Source: Choricystis sp. odSpoLacu1
Lineage: Eukaryota > Chlorophyta > Trebouxiophyceae
Direction of reading: 5' to 3'
Assembly (NCBI GenBank): GCA_958009055.1
Contig: OY253652.1
Location: 1,161,091-1,225,090 of the forward strand
DNA: 64,000 nucleotides
This document shows, piece by piece, positions 45,390-56,885 of the stretch (the first letter of the stretch is position 1; every line of letters begins with the position of its first letter). Both the position numbers and the translations under genes were made by a program. The notes under the pieces were generated by a model. That model did no database searches and was not told the origin of the DNA. It saw only the letters and a program-made list of their open reading frames with translations.

Positions 45390-47400
45390 TCACTCCTCCT
45401 TGCCCCCTCCTTTCACAAGGCCAATGCCCAGTTCGGCCAACTGGTCACCCCCAGCTGCAGCGGGCGCCCCCGTCAACAGGTCCTGCCCCGCCGCAGTCTT
45501 GGGGAAGGCGATGACATCCCGAATCGAGGGCGCGCGCGCCAACAGCGCTGCCAGCCTGTCCACTCCAAACGCAAACCCGCCGTGCGGTGGGGCGCCGGCT
45601 TCGAGCGCGTCGAGAAGAAACCCGAACTCGGTTTCAGCGGCTGCCCCATCCAGCCCAATGGCTTTGAACACCGCGCGCTGCACGTCAGCCCGGTACACGC
45701 GCAGCGACCCGCCCGCAATCTCAGACCCGTTGTACACCAGGTCATACGCATGCGCGGTGGCGGTGGCCAGGATGGCTGGGTCGGTGGGGTCGGCGTCGGC
45801 GGGGAGGTCGGGCGCGGTGAAGGGGTGGTGCAGCGCGACGAGGCGCGAGTCGCCACCATCGCTCACCTCCTGCTCAAACAACGGAAACTCGGTCACCCAC
45901 AGCAACGCGTGCGCGTCGGCGGGCACCATGCCCAGGGAGGACGCCACATACTGGCGCACCCGGTCCAGGGACGCGTGCACGGTGGCGGGCGGGCCGGCGC
46001 CGAAAATGAGCAGGTCGCCAGGGCCTGCGCCCGTCCCGGTTTTTAGTGCCTCCACAGTCGCTGCATCCAACCCCTCCTTCACGGGCTTTGCGGCGTCCAG
46101 CCCGCCATCGGCCGCGATGCGGGCGTGCACAATGCCGGGCGCGCCCGCGGCCACGGCTTCGGCGGCGACGTCGCCCCCGGGCTTGAGGCGCGTGTTGGAC
46201 ACGCGCGCGCCGTCGGGGACGCGCATGGCTTTGACGATGCCGCCGGAGGCCAGGGCGCCCGCGAAAACACGGAAAGAGCAGCCCTTCAAAATGTCGCTCA
46301 CGTCCACGTGCTCCATGCCGTAGCGTGTGTCTGGTTTGTCGCAGCCGTAGCGGGCGAGGGCATCAGCATAAGTCATGCGAGGCAGAGGCAATGACACCTT
46401 CACACCCGCCGCCTGCGCCAGCGCGGCGGCCACCACACGCTCCGCCAACGCCATCAACTCATCCGCAGACATGAAGGCGGCCTCCACATCCAGCTGGGTG
46501 AACTCGGGCTGCCGGTCGGCGCGTAGGTCTTCATCCCGAAAACAGCGGGCCACCTGGTAGTAGCGTTCCACGCCGCCACAGGCCAGCATTTGCTTGAAGA
46601 GTTGGGGGGATTGGGGCAGCGCGTAGAATGCGCCGGGCGCGTTGCGGGAGGGCACCAAGAAATCGCGCGCGCCTTCGGGCGTGGAGCGACACAGCATGGG
46701 TGTTTCGACTTCTAAAAAGCCGGCCCCCTCCAGCACGCCCCGCATGGCACTCAACATGCGGGCGCGCAGCCGCAGGTTGGCCGCCATGGCGGGGCGGCGC
46801 AGGTCCAGGACGCGGTGGCGCAGGCGTGTTTCTTCGCCCAGGTCGGCGTCCGTGTCGGCGGGCAGGAAGGGCAGGCCTCCAGCGACAGTGTTGAGAAGCA
46901 CAACCTCATCCGCCACCAGCTCCACCTGCCCTGTCGGCAGCTGCGGGTTGGGGTCTTTGCGGGGGCGTAGGGTGCCCGCGACGCGCACGACCCACTCGGC
47001 GCGCAAGCGCCCGAGTGTCGACGCCAGGTCGTCGTCGCCGTCAGGGCTGACGATCTGCAGTAGGCCACTGCTGTCCCGCACATCCACAAACGTTTTGCCG
47101 CCCAGGGCGCGGGACCGGTGCACCCAGCCTGCCACCGTGACGCGACGCCCCGCGTCGGACTCCCGCGGGGCGCCCGCGTCGGTGTCCCGCCCGCCCCACT
47201 GCAGAGGGGCCAGGGCTGGGGTGGTGGTGTTGTCGACGGCGGACGGGGCGGCGGCAGCGGTCAGGGTGCGGCGGCGGGGGAGGGGGGGGGCGGGGCGGCG
47301 GCGCCGCGCGGGTCACGCATGTGGAGGCGGGGCGCGTTGGAATGCGCCGCATTGGAGGACTACGGAGCAGGGGCAAGGCCAGGCGGCGCAGGAGAAGCAT
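45390..47400 (-). CDS. Aspartyl-tRNA synthetase, bacterial/organellar type (one frame break)
   Basis: Charges organellar tRNA-Asp (and tRNA-Asn, if non-discriminating). About 670 residues. The leader starts MLLLRRLALPLLRS with PMRRIPTRPAS and is Arg-rich with no acid residues, fitting a mitochondrial, plastid or dual address. An OB-fold follows (VAGWVHRSRALGGKTFVDVR), then ETRLRHRVLDLRRPAM, TPEGARDFLVPSR, motif 2 FRDEDLRADRQPEFTQLDVE, a GAD insertion domain (FAGALASGGIVKAMRVP), which marks the bacterial type, and motif 3 GGFAFGVDRLAALL. The leader and the body are in different frames. They meet at a 9-base run (47282-47290), where one base must be removed. The ATG at 47400 is the first in the leader frame. 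Confidence 0.92.
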
Positions 47401-47585
47401 GAGGGTGGGGAACGCGCGTGTCGCAGCCACACCCCCGAGCAAAAACGCTGGTGGTTTTGTTTTTCTCGACGGCCGTCTGTTGTTTTTCTACGTTCGTTCT
47501 TTGTCACACTCTCTCTTCCCCAATAGAGCCACACAGCACTCTGCTGCTGGGCTCAACACCAATCAGTAGCTTACTCCTGTTCTCT

Positions 47586-48508
47586 CTACCCCCCCTCCTC
47601 TTCACCCAGCGGGCTCAAGTGGCCCTGCTGCGCCGCCACCTGCTTCCATGGCGTGAACGACTGCCACCACACCGTGCTGGGGGCCGCCCCATTCACCCAC
47701 CGCGGCATCAGATCTTCTCCAATGTCAGGCGTATTGTACAGGCGGGTGGTGACGCCGTCTTTGCCGGGGGTGAGCACGACGACGGGCGGGTACACGTTTT
47801 GAGTCGGGGCACTCAGGTTGCGATTGTTCCAGCCCGGCACGGGCACGCCCAGCGCGTTGATGATGTCCAGCGCGTCCCAGTGTTGCCACACAAACAGGGC
47901 GACCTCTCCCGCTCCATGCTCCAGCACGTGGTCTGCCACTGTTTGAGCTTCCTGCTGCGTGAAATGGCGGATGAATTTTTGAGGCGGGACGCCGTGCGTC
48001 ACGACGTAGGGAACCGCAGTGTTGATCGGCCTCACAGACGTGGGAATCGCTTTTTCAGTCGTGCCATTCATCGCATACACAAGCGTGGGTTTCAACACGC
48101 CTTTGGGGGCCACGTTTTTGTCAAAGTAGCGGGCCAGCATCATGCCGCGCGCGACGCCGCCTTCCGACAGGCAGGTGCCGGTGCCACTGACGTTGGAGTG
48201 GTGCTCTCCGTGGCGGACAAATGTGAGCTGCTTGATGCTGCCCAGACGGTTGGTGGCTGTGTGTGTGTGTGCAAGGGAGGGGCAAGGTGTGGCGCGCGCA
48301 ATGGTTACGGGGGTGCTGGCGGAAGTTGGTGGCCCTCCTCCCCTGCCAGTGCACTGGTTTGGGTCGCACGCACTCCCACACACGTCCAAACATCCTTGTG
48401 CGGCTCCTCACCCTGCGTGTCGTCGCCACCGCTGGCAGTGGCAAACGACGCATGCGGCGCGCATGCGACCGCCAGCACAACCACCAAAAGCAGAGTGCGC
48501 GCAACCAT
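47586..48508 (-). CDS. Secreted histidine-phosphatase family protein, copy A
   Basis: Exons 48412-48508 and 47586-48256 join in phase 1 (GGDDTQ/ATNRLGSIKQ), 255 residues. Exon 1 is a signal peptide (MVARTLLLVVVLAVACAPHA). The phosphoglycerate-mutase/acid-phosphatase motif FVRHGEHHSN supplies the phospho-accepting His. A second His in VALFVWQHWDALDIINALG occupies the place of the C-terminal catalytic His. The rest (VYAMNGTTEKAIPTSVRPIN, PYVVTHGVPPQKFIRHFT) is shared with copy B, which lies directly upstream. Secreted members often act as phosphatases or have lost activity; the substrate is not predictable. It lies 186 bases downstream of the AspRS start. Confidence 0.82.
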
Positions 48509-48628
48509 GGCTGGGGGCTGGGAGTGTGTGCGTGTTGGCAAGTCTGACACTGACGCGCTCTCAGCCACGCAGGCCGCCTGTGGCCTCACGCAGCACACAA
48601 GTGTGGCAGAATAAAAAACTTCCTCTCC

Positions 48629-49898
48629 TTACACCTCGCCCACCGGCACCACCCTCGTGGTGTTGCCCTGCTGCCGCGCCACCACGCTCCACGGCACGTT
48701 GCTCTCCCAGTACAGCTTGTGCAGCTTGGCGGGGTCGCCGAGTTCAGGCTGCAGCGTCTCCTCGTCCACGGGGGGCGTGCGGTACAGGCGCACCGACACG
48801 TGCTCCTTGGAGGGGGTGACAATGATGACGGGGTCATACACATCTTTTGTTTTGCTGTGCGGGTGGAGAGAGAGGTGGGAGAGTTGTTTGTGTGTGAGTA
48901 TGAAGGAAATCAGCCGCCTCTGCCCCCTCCCTCCTCCCACACCACCACCCCACCCCACTCACTTGTCCAAATTTTCGCCGTTCCACCCCGTCGTCGGCAG
49001 CCCCATGTAGTTCAACTGCGACACCGCCTCCCAGTGCAGCCAGACGGACACAATGGTTTCGCCTGCCCCGCGCGTCAACATGTCGGCCGCGACAATCGCG
49101 GGCTCTTTTTGGGTGAACTTGGTGATGAACTTGGAGCGAGGGATCTTGGCGGACACCACGTACGGAATGGCGGAGTTGACGCAGCGCACAGAGGGCGGGA
49201 CGGCTTCAGGGGTGGAGCTGTGGGAGAGAAAGAGGGTGAGCAAACCGCCCTTTTGGCTCAAAACGTTTATCCTCACCTTCCCAACACCCACCCACACACT
49301 CTCTCTCTTACCCATTCATCGCGTACACCAGTGTGGGTGCTTTCAGGCCGGGAGGCGCGCCATCCTTGCCAGACAGATACTGGGCCAGCATCAGCGTGCG
49401 CCCCATGCCGTGCTGCGACAGGCAGGGCGTTTGGTTGCCCATGATGGTGGCGTGCTGACCGTGGCGCACAAAGATGATTTGTTTGATTTGGCCGAGGGGG
49501 TTGGTGGCTGTGTGCGTGTGTTGTGTGTGTGTGTGTGTTGTGTGTGTGTGTGTGTTGTGTGTGTGTGTGTGTTGTGTGTGTGTGTGTGTTGTGTGTGTGT
49601 GTGTGTTGTGTGTGTGTGTGTGTTGTGTGTGTGTGTGTGTTGTGTGTGTGTGTGTGTTGTGTGTGTGTGTGTGTTGTGTGTGTGTGTATGAGGGACAAGT
49701 CGGCCAGTGTCAAGCGTTTGGGTGGCGGTTGGCGCGCCGCCGCGTGCAGAGCGCCTCTGTTCAGGTTGTGAGGAAGCTCTTGAGCACTCGTGACGCGTGC
49801 ACTCACAAGGCGCCCCACTCACCGTACGCGTCGTTGGCCGCATGCGCTGGCGCAGTGACGACGACTGCCGCCGCCACCAGTGCAAAAGCAGCCCGCAT
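48629..49898 (-). CDS. Secreted histidine-phosphatase family protein, copy B
   Basis: Four exons, 49823-49898, 49312-49507, 48963-49217 and 48854 down to 48629, all phases matching, give 250 residues. Exon 1 is a signal peptide (MRAAFALVAAAVVVTAPAHA). The core is parallel to copy A: ATNPLGQIKQIIFVRHGQHA, CLSQHGMGRTLMLAQYLSGK, VYAMNG, INSAIPYVV-like VNSAIPYVVSAKIPRSKFI, TIVSVWLHWEAVSQLNYMG and VYDPVIIVTPSKEHV. Copy A lacks the two later introns. The first intron of each gene sits at the identical place (before ATN), which shows a tandem duplication. Intron 1 here holds a 17-base minisatellite. Divergent from the MFS gene with 163 bases between starts. Confidence 0.82.
49521..49690. repeat. 17-base minisatellite inside an intron
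   Basis: Ten near-identical tandem copies of a 17-base unit (TT followed by GTGTGTGTGTGTGTG); the TT dinucleotides fall exactly every 17 bases from 49521 to 49674. It occupies the acceptor side of intron 1 of phosphatase copy B, on the AC-rich strand of that transcript, starting 14 bases from the 3' splice site. Long open frames through it on both strands are produced by the repeat and are not genes. Confidence 0.95.
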
Positions 49899-50061
49899 TG
49901 TGGGGTCGTGAAACGTAGTCGTGGGTTCAGGCCAGGTGGTTGTGTGAGTGCAGCTGCGAGAGAGCGTGCGTGCCCGGCGCTGACTGAACGAACTGCAGAG
50001 CGTGTCGGTGTGTGTTTCTTTTCTGGCTCGGCGTCAATTGATACTCCCTGAAACGAATTCG

Positions 50062-51964
50062 ATGGCCCCCATCCCCAGCGCCAAACGCGGGCCGCCCAGT
50101 TGCGAGGCACCCCCCTGCGTCCCCGCCCGTGCGCCCCGCCACCTTGAAACCCCCGACATGGCGCCCCCCACCGACCCTCCCCTCGACGCGAGCGCGACTG
50201 CCACATCCGCTCCCTCGTCCGGCGTGCTGAGCAAGTCCTCCATCATGGACGCCGCCCGCTCCTTTGTCGCCAAAGCCAAGCCCACCGGCGGCACGGCAGA
50301 CAGGATGACGCGCAAACAGTTCAACTGGTGCACGGCCGCGATGTTCATCTCGTCGTGGGTGTCGGGCGCGCTCAACATGCTGCTGTTGTTGGCGTCCCTG
50401 TCTGCCGGCCACTCCATCCTGCAGGTGGCCATCATTTTCTCGGGGTTTCAGTTTGCGGGCGCCCTGGGCGCCGTGGCGGCGGGCAACCTGCTGGCCACGT
50501 ACTGCCTGCGCTCCATGCTGTCGTCCGCCCTGTTCCTGCAGACGCTGGCGCAGGCGCTGTTCATTCCGTTGAGGGTGAGTTGTGGTGAAGGGAAAGGCGG
50601 GGGGAGCCAGTATTTTTGTCTGAGAGACGGCGACGTGAGAGAGTCGAAGAGAGGTCGACCGTTCCTCCTCCCTCTCCTCCCTCTCCACAGCACTCCCACC
50701 CCGACCGCCCGCCCGGCCGCTGCATGACCCTGACGGAAGCCACCATCTACGGTACCATCATCCAGCTGCTCAACGGGTTTGCCCGCGTGTTTGCGCGCCT
50801 CGCCTCCAAGACGATGCCGCGGCTGGCGGAGCCAGCCGCCAAGCACGCTTCCGACGAGCGTGGCCTGCTCATCAAGACGGCCATCGTGTCGGGGGGGCGC
50901 ACGTTTGTGCGGGGGTCGGGCTTTTTGATTGGGGGCGTGTTGCTGCAGTATGTGAGGTGAGGTGGTGAAGGGAGGCTGGGTTTTGCGTGCCTTGGTCACT
51001 CAGCTCGCCCCCCCCCCCCCTCAACCGCACCACCCCCACCACCCTGCCCCCCCCCAAACACAGCTACACCTGGGACCTCGTCATCCTCACCCTCATCACG
51101 CTGCCCGCCTGCTTCATCCCCATCGTCACCGTGCCCGGCCATGTCGGCCGCTCGGACGACGTCGTGTGGGACTGGGCCCACCTCTTTAAATTCTCACGCG
51201 ACATGTACACCGTCTCCGGCCTGCAACTGCTGCAGAATGCGGGCCAGTATGCGTGGCTGCAGGTGCCCATCACCCACATGCTGCGGTCCCCCGGGGCCGC
51301 GTTCCGCCTGTCGCACGTCGCTGTGTCCGCCACCATGTCGGGCATCATGTGCTATGAAGGCCTGCAACAATCCGTCATCGGACTGCCCTTGCTGCGCGCC
51401 CTGCGCCAGAGCCCGCCCTTCACCAACAAGTGGGTGGTGGCGCTGTGGTCGGCGCTGTCTGCGGTGGGGGGGGTGCCGCTGGCAGCGCTGACGCTGGGCA
51501 CCGCCGTGTTTGCGTCGCCACCCGAGGACACGCGCGTCGTCGCGTTTGTCCTCTTCTTTGTGGCCCTGCTCATCATGATCATGCCGACCCAGATGGTCAA
51601 CATTCTGGGCTCGTTTGTGTACCAACACTTCACCGACCGCACGCTCGTTGGCCCATCCTCGGGCTTCAACACCATGGCCCAAGCCGCGGGGCGGGGCATC
51701 GGCACCCTGGCCTCTGGCGTCATCTTTGCCATCATGTACCCGCACAACGGGGGGCGGCACACGACCCCGGTGCCCGGGTTTGGCGCGTCGATCGTGTTCA
51801 CGATCGCGACCAACGTGGCGGTGGCTCTGTTGGCGGCCCTGTTGTTCCCGACATACGGCGCGGGCGGGCTGCACTGTGGCCCCTGCACCAGGATTGGGGG
51901 CACCACGCGCACGCTGAGCGGGCGGATGGTGGAGCAAGGCAGCGACGGCAAGGCGTTAGCGTGA
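50062..51964 (+). CDS. Major facilitator-type multi-pass transporter
   Basis: Three exons, 50062-50574, 50691-50956 and 51064-51964, give 560 residues. A polar 85-residue N-terminal tail (Pro/Ala/Ser-rich) precedes about eleven or twelve hydrophobic segments. The first pair are FISSWVSGALNMLLLLASLS and LQVAIIFSGFQFAGALGAVA. Later ones include LVILTLITLPACFIPIVTVP, WVVALWSALSAVGGVPLAAL, VVAFVLFFVALLIMIMPTQM and SIVFTIATNVAVALLAALLF. Short charged loops such as TDRTLVGPSSGFNTMAQAAG, RGIGTLASGVIF fit the second half of MFS proteins. The substrate and membrane are unknown. Exon 3 restores frame through a split serine codon (YV/S/YTWDL). Confidence 0.75.
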
Positions 51965-52333
51965 GAGCAGAGAGAGGTGACAAGTGTCGCGTGGTTTGGT
52001 TGTGCAGCGGGGGGGGTGAGCTTGCAACCAAACCAGCGCCCGCGCGATAAATTGTAAAAAGGAACGACTGTGGAGCCGGAACGACTGTGAACCTAACAGG
52101 GATGCTGTTGCGGCGCGGGGGACGTGCGTGCGTGTTTGTGCTGTGGGTGCGGAAGCCGCGAGCGAGCGAGAGGTGCGCGCGCGACCACAGAACTCAATTC
52201 GCCCAACTCGCGAGCGCGCTCCGTCCCCCATTTCTCCCGGCGCACCTCCCAGGCAACACGCGGTGCGCGACCCTAACCACGCCGCCCTCCGCACACCGTG
52301 CGCCCGTGGACAAAGCCCACGCACAGGCGCGGC
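51965..52333. other. Intergenic gap before the protease pair
   Basis: 369 bases between the transporter stop and the first protease ATG, on the same strand. It includes a TGTAA element near 52053 that could act in 3'-end formation. Upstream of 52334 the protease frame stays open back to a GTG at 52298 without an ATG. Nothing else is recognised. Confidence 0.5.
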
Positions 52334-54988
52334 ATGCCCGCCTGCCGCGCGCGCGCGGCAGGCGCCGCCCGCGTGGCCGCTCCAGCCGCTTTTCGCTCAT
52401 CTTGGATGGTGACCTGCGCTGCTTTATACGCCTTGGCGGTGGCGACGGTTGCTACCGCCGCCCAACCGCTGCCGCCGGCTGGACCGCCACTCGCCACCCC
52501 CATGCCGCCTGCTGCCACCACCCCCGCCTCCCCACCTCTCACCTCAACGCCCGCCCCAATCGCGCGACCCATGGATCCGGTGGATGAAACTGACGTCTGG
52601 TGGGACGCGGCCACGGTGACGTCCCTGCTGCACTCTGTCGTGCGGCTGCGCCCGGCAGGGCGGGGCCTGCTGATCGATGACGCGGCCGCTGGCGTGGCCC
52701 CCATGGCGGCAGGCGTGTTGTTGAGGGCAGGATATGATGGGAAGAGTGTGGGAGGTCAGGCACCTGCTGCCAACACCACCACCTCCTCCCCTCCTCTGCC
52801 CCGCTTCATCGTCACCACCTGGCGCGCCGTCAACCCTGGCTTCACCTCCTACACCGTGGACACCGTGGACGGCGTCTCCATGACCGCTACACTAGTGTGG
52901 TACGATGTGGCGCGTCCAATCGCCATGCTGGCTTTGGATGGCGACGCCAGCAGCGACATCGGCGTCGACGTCAACGCCGCGCTCTCCGGCATCCAGGTAA
53001 CCGACCCCACCCTCAACCTGGGCTTGTTAGGTGAAGGCGAAGATGGTTCCCCCCCTCCCAATGCCCCCACTACTCCGCCCAACGCGTGGGTCGCGTTTGT
53101 GGGCCACGTCCAAGACGCGGACGCCCCCCTCCCGCGCGCAGACGGCGTGCCGTCCCCCATCCGCAACGTGCGCTGCGTCGTGTCGCGCAGCCTGCTGGCC
53201 TCCCGCCCCCGCCTGGGGGCGGGTGGCGGCGTGTTTGATGGTGTGGGGCGGTTGATTGGGCTGGACCTGGAGGACGACCTCGCCGTCGCGGGCGTCAGTG
53301 GCGTCAGGCCGGAGACGCACGCGCTGACCGCGGCTTACGTGGCGGCCGCTGTCAGGGACGCGGTTACGGTGTGGCAGGGGCGGGAGAAGTTGATGGCGAC
53401 CACCACCACTCCTCTGCCCTCCATCACCCCCACCCTCGTCCACCGTGGCGACGTCGGCGTCACGTGGCACGCGGTGACGGTCGGCACAGCGGTGACGCAT
53501 TACCGCCTACCCCCCGCGGTGGCGCACCTGTTGACGCCGCCCGGGTATGATGGAACCGACGGTCCGGGTGGCCCGCCACGCGTGCTGATGGTGGGGTCGG
53601 TGGATGCGGATGCTGCTGCATCGCCGCTTGCGCCGGGCGACGTGCTGATCGCGGTCGATGATGCTGGCCTCCTCGGCGACGATTTCCTGGCGCTGGACGC
53701 CACCCTGACGACTGCTTTGCCAGCTGGCAACGCGAACATGGTCGTGTCGCGTTATGGGGAGCCACTGACTCTGACTGTGCCCGTCTCCGACGTTGAAGCC
53801 CGCGCCACCACTCGCGTCGCCACGTTTGGCGGGTGCACGTTTCAAGAGGTCTCCGTCCCAGCCGCTCGCCGCTACCAACTGCCAGCTCACGGCTCCGGCG
53901 TGCTGGTGTCCACGTGCGAAGGCGCGACCGGGGTGCCGGCCGGCGCTGGAGGCGGCACCAAGTCGGGCGGCGGATCCAAAGACAACGCGCCACAGGGCGT
54001 GGCTGCGGATGGCGGTGGCGGCCCCGTCGAACCCTCCCCCCTGCTCACCATGCTGTCTCGGTCGGCGGATATGCAGGCGCCTCCGCTGCCTGCTTTGATT
54101 GTGGGCGTGGGCGGCACCCCCGTGTCCAGCCTGGACGAGTTTGTGGTGGCGACGAAAGCTGCCGTCACCACTGCTCGCGCCGCATCCACGCGCCCACACG
54201 CCGCCCTGCCCCTAGTGTTTGCGTTCACGGGCGTGCACGTGGGCAACTCGCGTGGCTATAGCATGGTGGACGGCGCCGCGGTGCCTTCTGACGCGGCGGC
54301 GGTCACAGAGTTTGTGCTGGACGCGCGCGGCGTGTGGGTCAAGAAAGTGGAGCCGGGCACGCCCCTGCCGTCCCGCCCGCCCACCACGCCAGACTCTGTG
54401 GAGGATGATTTGCCTACGCTACCATCTGATGTTGTCCGTCGCACTCCGCCCCGGGTGGGCAGGGGGCCGACCCGGCCGACCCCGGGCGACCGCGACGATG
54501 AACCAGTCGCGGCGCGGCGGCCTGGGTCGGCGCCCGGTTGGCCCACTGCTGTGGTTGCGGGTCGGGGTGGCGACGTGGCGGGCGTCGCCACAGGCGATGA
54601 CGCAGCCGACGCTGATGCCGAAACCTCGGTCGAGGCCGTGTCTGAACTTCCCGCCAAACCAGCCACCCTGGCCTCTCTCCTCTCCCTGGCGGCCCGCGTG
54701 CTGGGCAAGCGCACCATGCAATCCTCCGGCGTGTGGTCCCAGGCCCAACTGGCCGACATGAAGAAAGCTGTGGTGTCCATCCTCATGCATGAAGCCGTGC
54801 CGCTTGAGAATTATGGTCCGTCTCCCTCGTCCGCGGGGTCGGGCTTCCTGGTGGACGGCGCCCGCGGCATCATCGCAACCAATGCTCACGTGGCGGGCGC
54901 GTTTGCGGGAGGGTGGGAGGTGACATTTTTTGACGGCACAGTGGTGGAGGTAAGAAAGGAAGAGAGAGGGAGGGGTGGTTGGTGTTCT

Positions 54989-55019
<31 letters not shown>

Positions 55020-56563
55020 CTGCCTTCTTTCACTCACCCCCCCCCCCCCCCCACACATAGGCTCGCTCCATCTGGTACTCCCCTCAACAAGACATCGCCT
55101 TTCTGAAAGTGGACCCCGCCGCCGTGCCCTGGCCCGAAGCCGCGGTGCGGCTGGCGTCGTGGACGTCGTTCCCTGTGGACGAGGTGACGACGGCCGCCGG
55201 CTTCAGCCCGGTCGTCGCCATAGGGAACCCGGCACGCTTTCCGTTCACCTCCATGCAGGGTGTCTACATTGGGCCATCCTACAGGACCAATGAAGCGATT
55301 GGCGGGACACGCGAGGTGAGTGAAAGAGAGAAAAAAGAGACCCGTCACCCTCAAACCATCGGCAACTCGATGCACCAACCACACCCACACCCCCTCACAC
55401 AGCGCAACGTGCTCAACTGGAAAGCCATCATGCAGTCGGCGGGCGGGGCCAGCGGGTCCCCCGTGTTCAACGCCAATGGGTCCGTCGTGGGTGCTCTCTT
55501 TGCCGGGGGCGACACGTCCGACCCTCGATTTGCGGGGGGGATCTGGAAGACAGAGGCCATCATGGTGGCGGCCGACTATGTGAGGGACGCCCTGGCTGAT
55601 GGTGTGGAGCGGCTGCAGTCGCCCGCGCGCGGCGCGACGGGGTTGGAGCTCGACCTGGTGCCCATCCCCACGGCACGCGCCTACTACGGCCTGGCCAAGG
55701 CCGACGTGGATGAGCTGAAGGATGCAGCTGCGGGTGCGCCTGCTGCCGCGAGCCCAGTGGGCGGGCCGGCCGCCCCCTACCGCCCGCGCGACAGGGTTAT
55801 TGTGATTGCGGGCGTGGAGCCGGGTGCTCCCACCGCGGCCGCGGCTGCTGCTGCCGTCATCCCAGGTGACATTCTGTGGTCTGTGAATGGCGCCCTGCTG
55901 GGTGGTGACATGCGCAGTTTCGAAAGAGCCCTGCACGCGGCTGTGGGCGGCAGCGTGTCGGTCACCGTCGTGCGGCGCGGCGCCCACGTCAACGCCACCC
56001 TCCCCGTCTACGACATGACGGGCGACCGCACCGCGCGGTTTGCGACGTGGGCGGGGGGCGTGTTTCATGATGTCAGTGATCGGACGAGGTACACGTACAG
56101 GGTCAGTTGTGGAGAGAGAAGGGGAGAGAGGAAGGGGAGAGAGGAAGGTGGGCCGACGGCGCGCTCTGGTTATCCTCACCCCCCCCCCCCCCCCCCCCCT
56201 CAGATCCCCGCCTCCCAACGCGGCGTCTTCCTGTCGTACGCCACCAATGGATCGCCCTGGCCGCGCTACGACCAGCACGACGCCCGCTTCGTGTCCAAGG
56301 CCATGCTGTTTTCTGTGGATGGAGCGGCCACGCCCGACCTCAATGCCCTGGTCGCGGCCGCGTGCCGCGTGCAAGCCCTGCCCACCGCCACCACTCCCAC
56401 TCCCGGCACCCTTGTGGCGCGGGACGTGCAAGATGATGGCGCCCCGGGAGGCGACGCCTTCCAAACGTACTGGGGGCCTGATGTTGATCCTGTGCGCGTG
56501 TTTGCGTGGGACAGGGTGCAGTTGAGGTGGCGCCAGGAGTGGGATCCGTGTGTGGTAAAGTGA
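52334..56563 (+). CDS. Nma111/Deg7-like double serine protease with PDZ domains, copy A
   Basis: Exons 52334-54949, 55061-55315, 55403-56101 and 56204-56563, all phase 0, 1,309 residues. A secretory leader is likely (hydrophobic MVTCAALYALAVATVATAA at residue 25; 52406 is an alternative start). The first half is a protease-like domain with a degenerate triad: TTWRAVNPGF stands where TNxHVV is expected, and GAGGGVFDGVGRLIGL lacks the Ser. A PDZ region follows (LAPGDVLIAVDDAGLLGDD). The second half is a complete trypsin fold: GSGFLVDGARGIIATNAHVA with His852, SPQQDIAFLKVDP with Asp883 and QSAGGASGSPVFNANGSVVG with Ser974, then another PDZ (VIPGDILWSVNGALLGGD). The layout follows yeast Nma111 and plant Deg7, but there the first half is the active one. 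Confidence 0.85.
54990..55019. repeat. T30 run in an intron
   Basis: Thirty consecutive T bases, followed shortly by a run of 16 C (55037-55052) just before the acceptor of protease copy A intron 1. The runs form an extreme polypyrimidine tract. Their exact lengths in the assembly are doubtful. Confidence 0.9.
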
Positions 56564-56885
56564 GTGCATTTCCATTCTTTTTTCTATTCTGTTTGTTGCC
56601 TGAGAAATGACACAGCCGCAGTCCTGCGACTGGGTGGAAAACACGTGAGCAGGAGAGAGGGCGGAGGATCGGTTGGCTCGTGGTGAGCGAAAAACGAGGC
56701 GCGCTCCGCCGCGAAGCCGCACACACTCACGCGTCTCTGTGGCGCTCACACGCCCCCACTAGCGCCCTTTTCCCACCCCCCTCTCCCTCGTCGCGGGCGT
56801 TTTCTCTCTCTACCTGCGCCAACTGCCGCCTCCGGCAGGTTGAGAGGGCACGCACGAGCCTCCACCCTGAAAAAAATACATCACC
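56564..56885. other. Intergenic gap between the two protease copies
   Basis: 322 bases holding the 3' UTR of copy A and the promoter of copy B. A pyrimidine-rich stretch (56755-56815) precedes the second start. No frame or element is recognised. Confidence 0.5.

Noticed and set aside
49391..50206. Frames encoding Thr-His or Cys-Val repeats on both strands
   Set aside because: Direct translations of the 17-base minisatellite in an intron.
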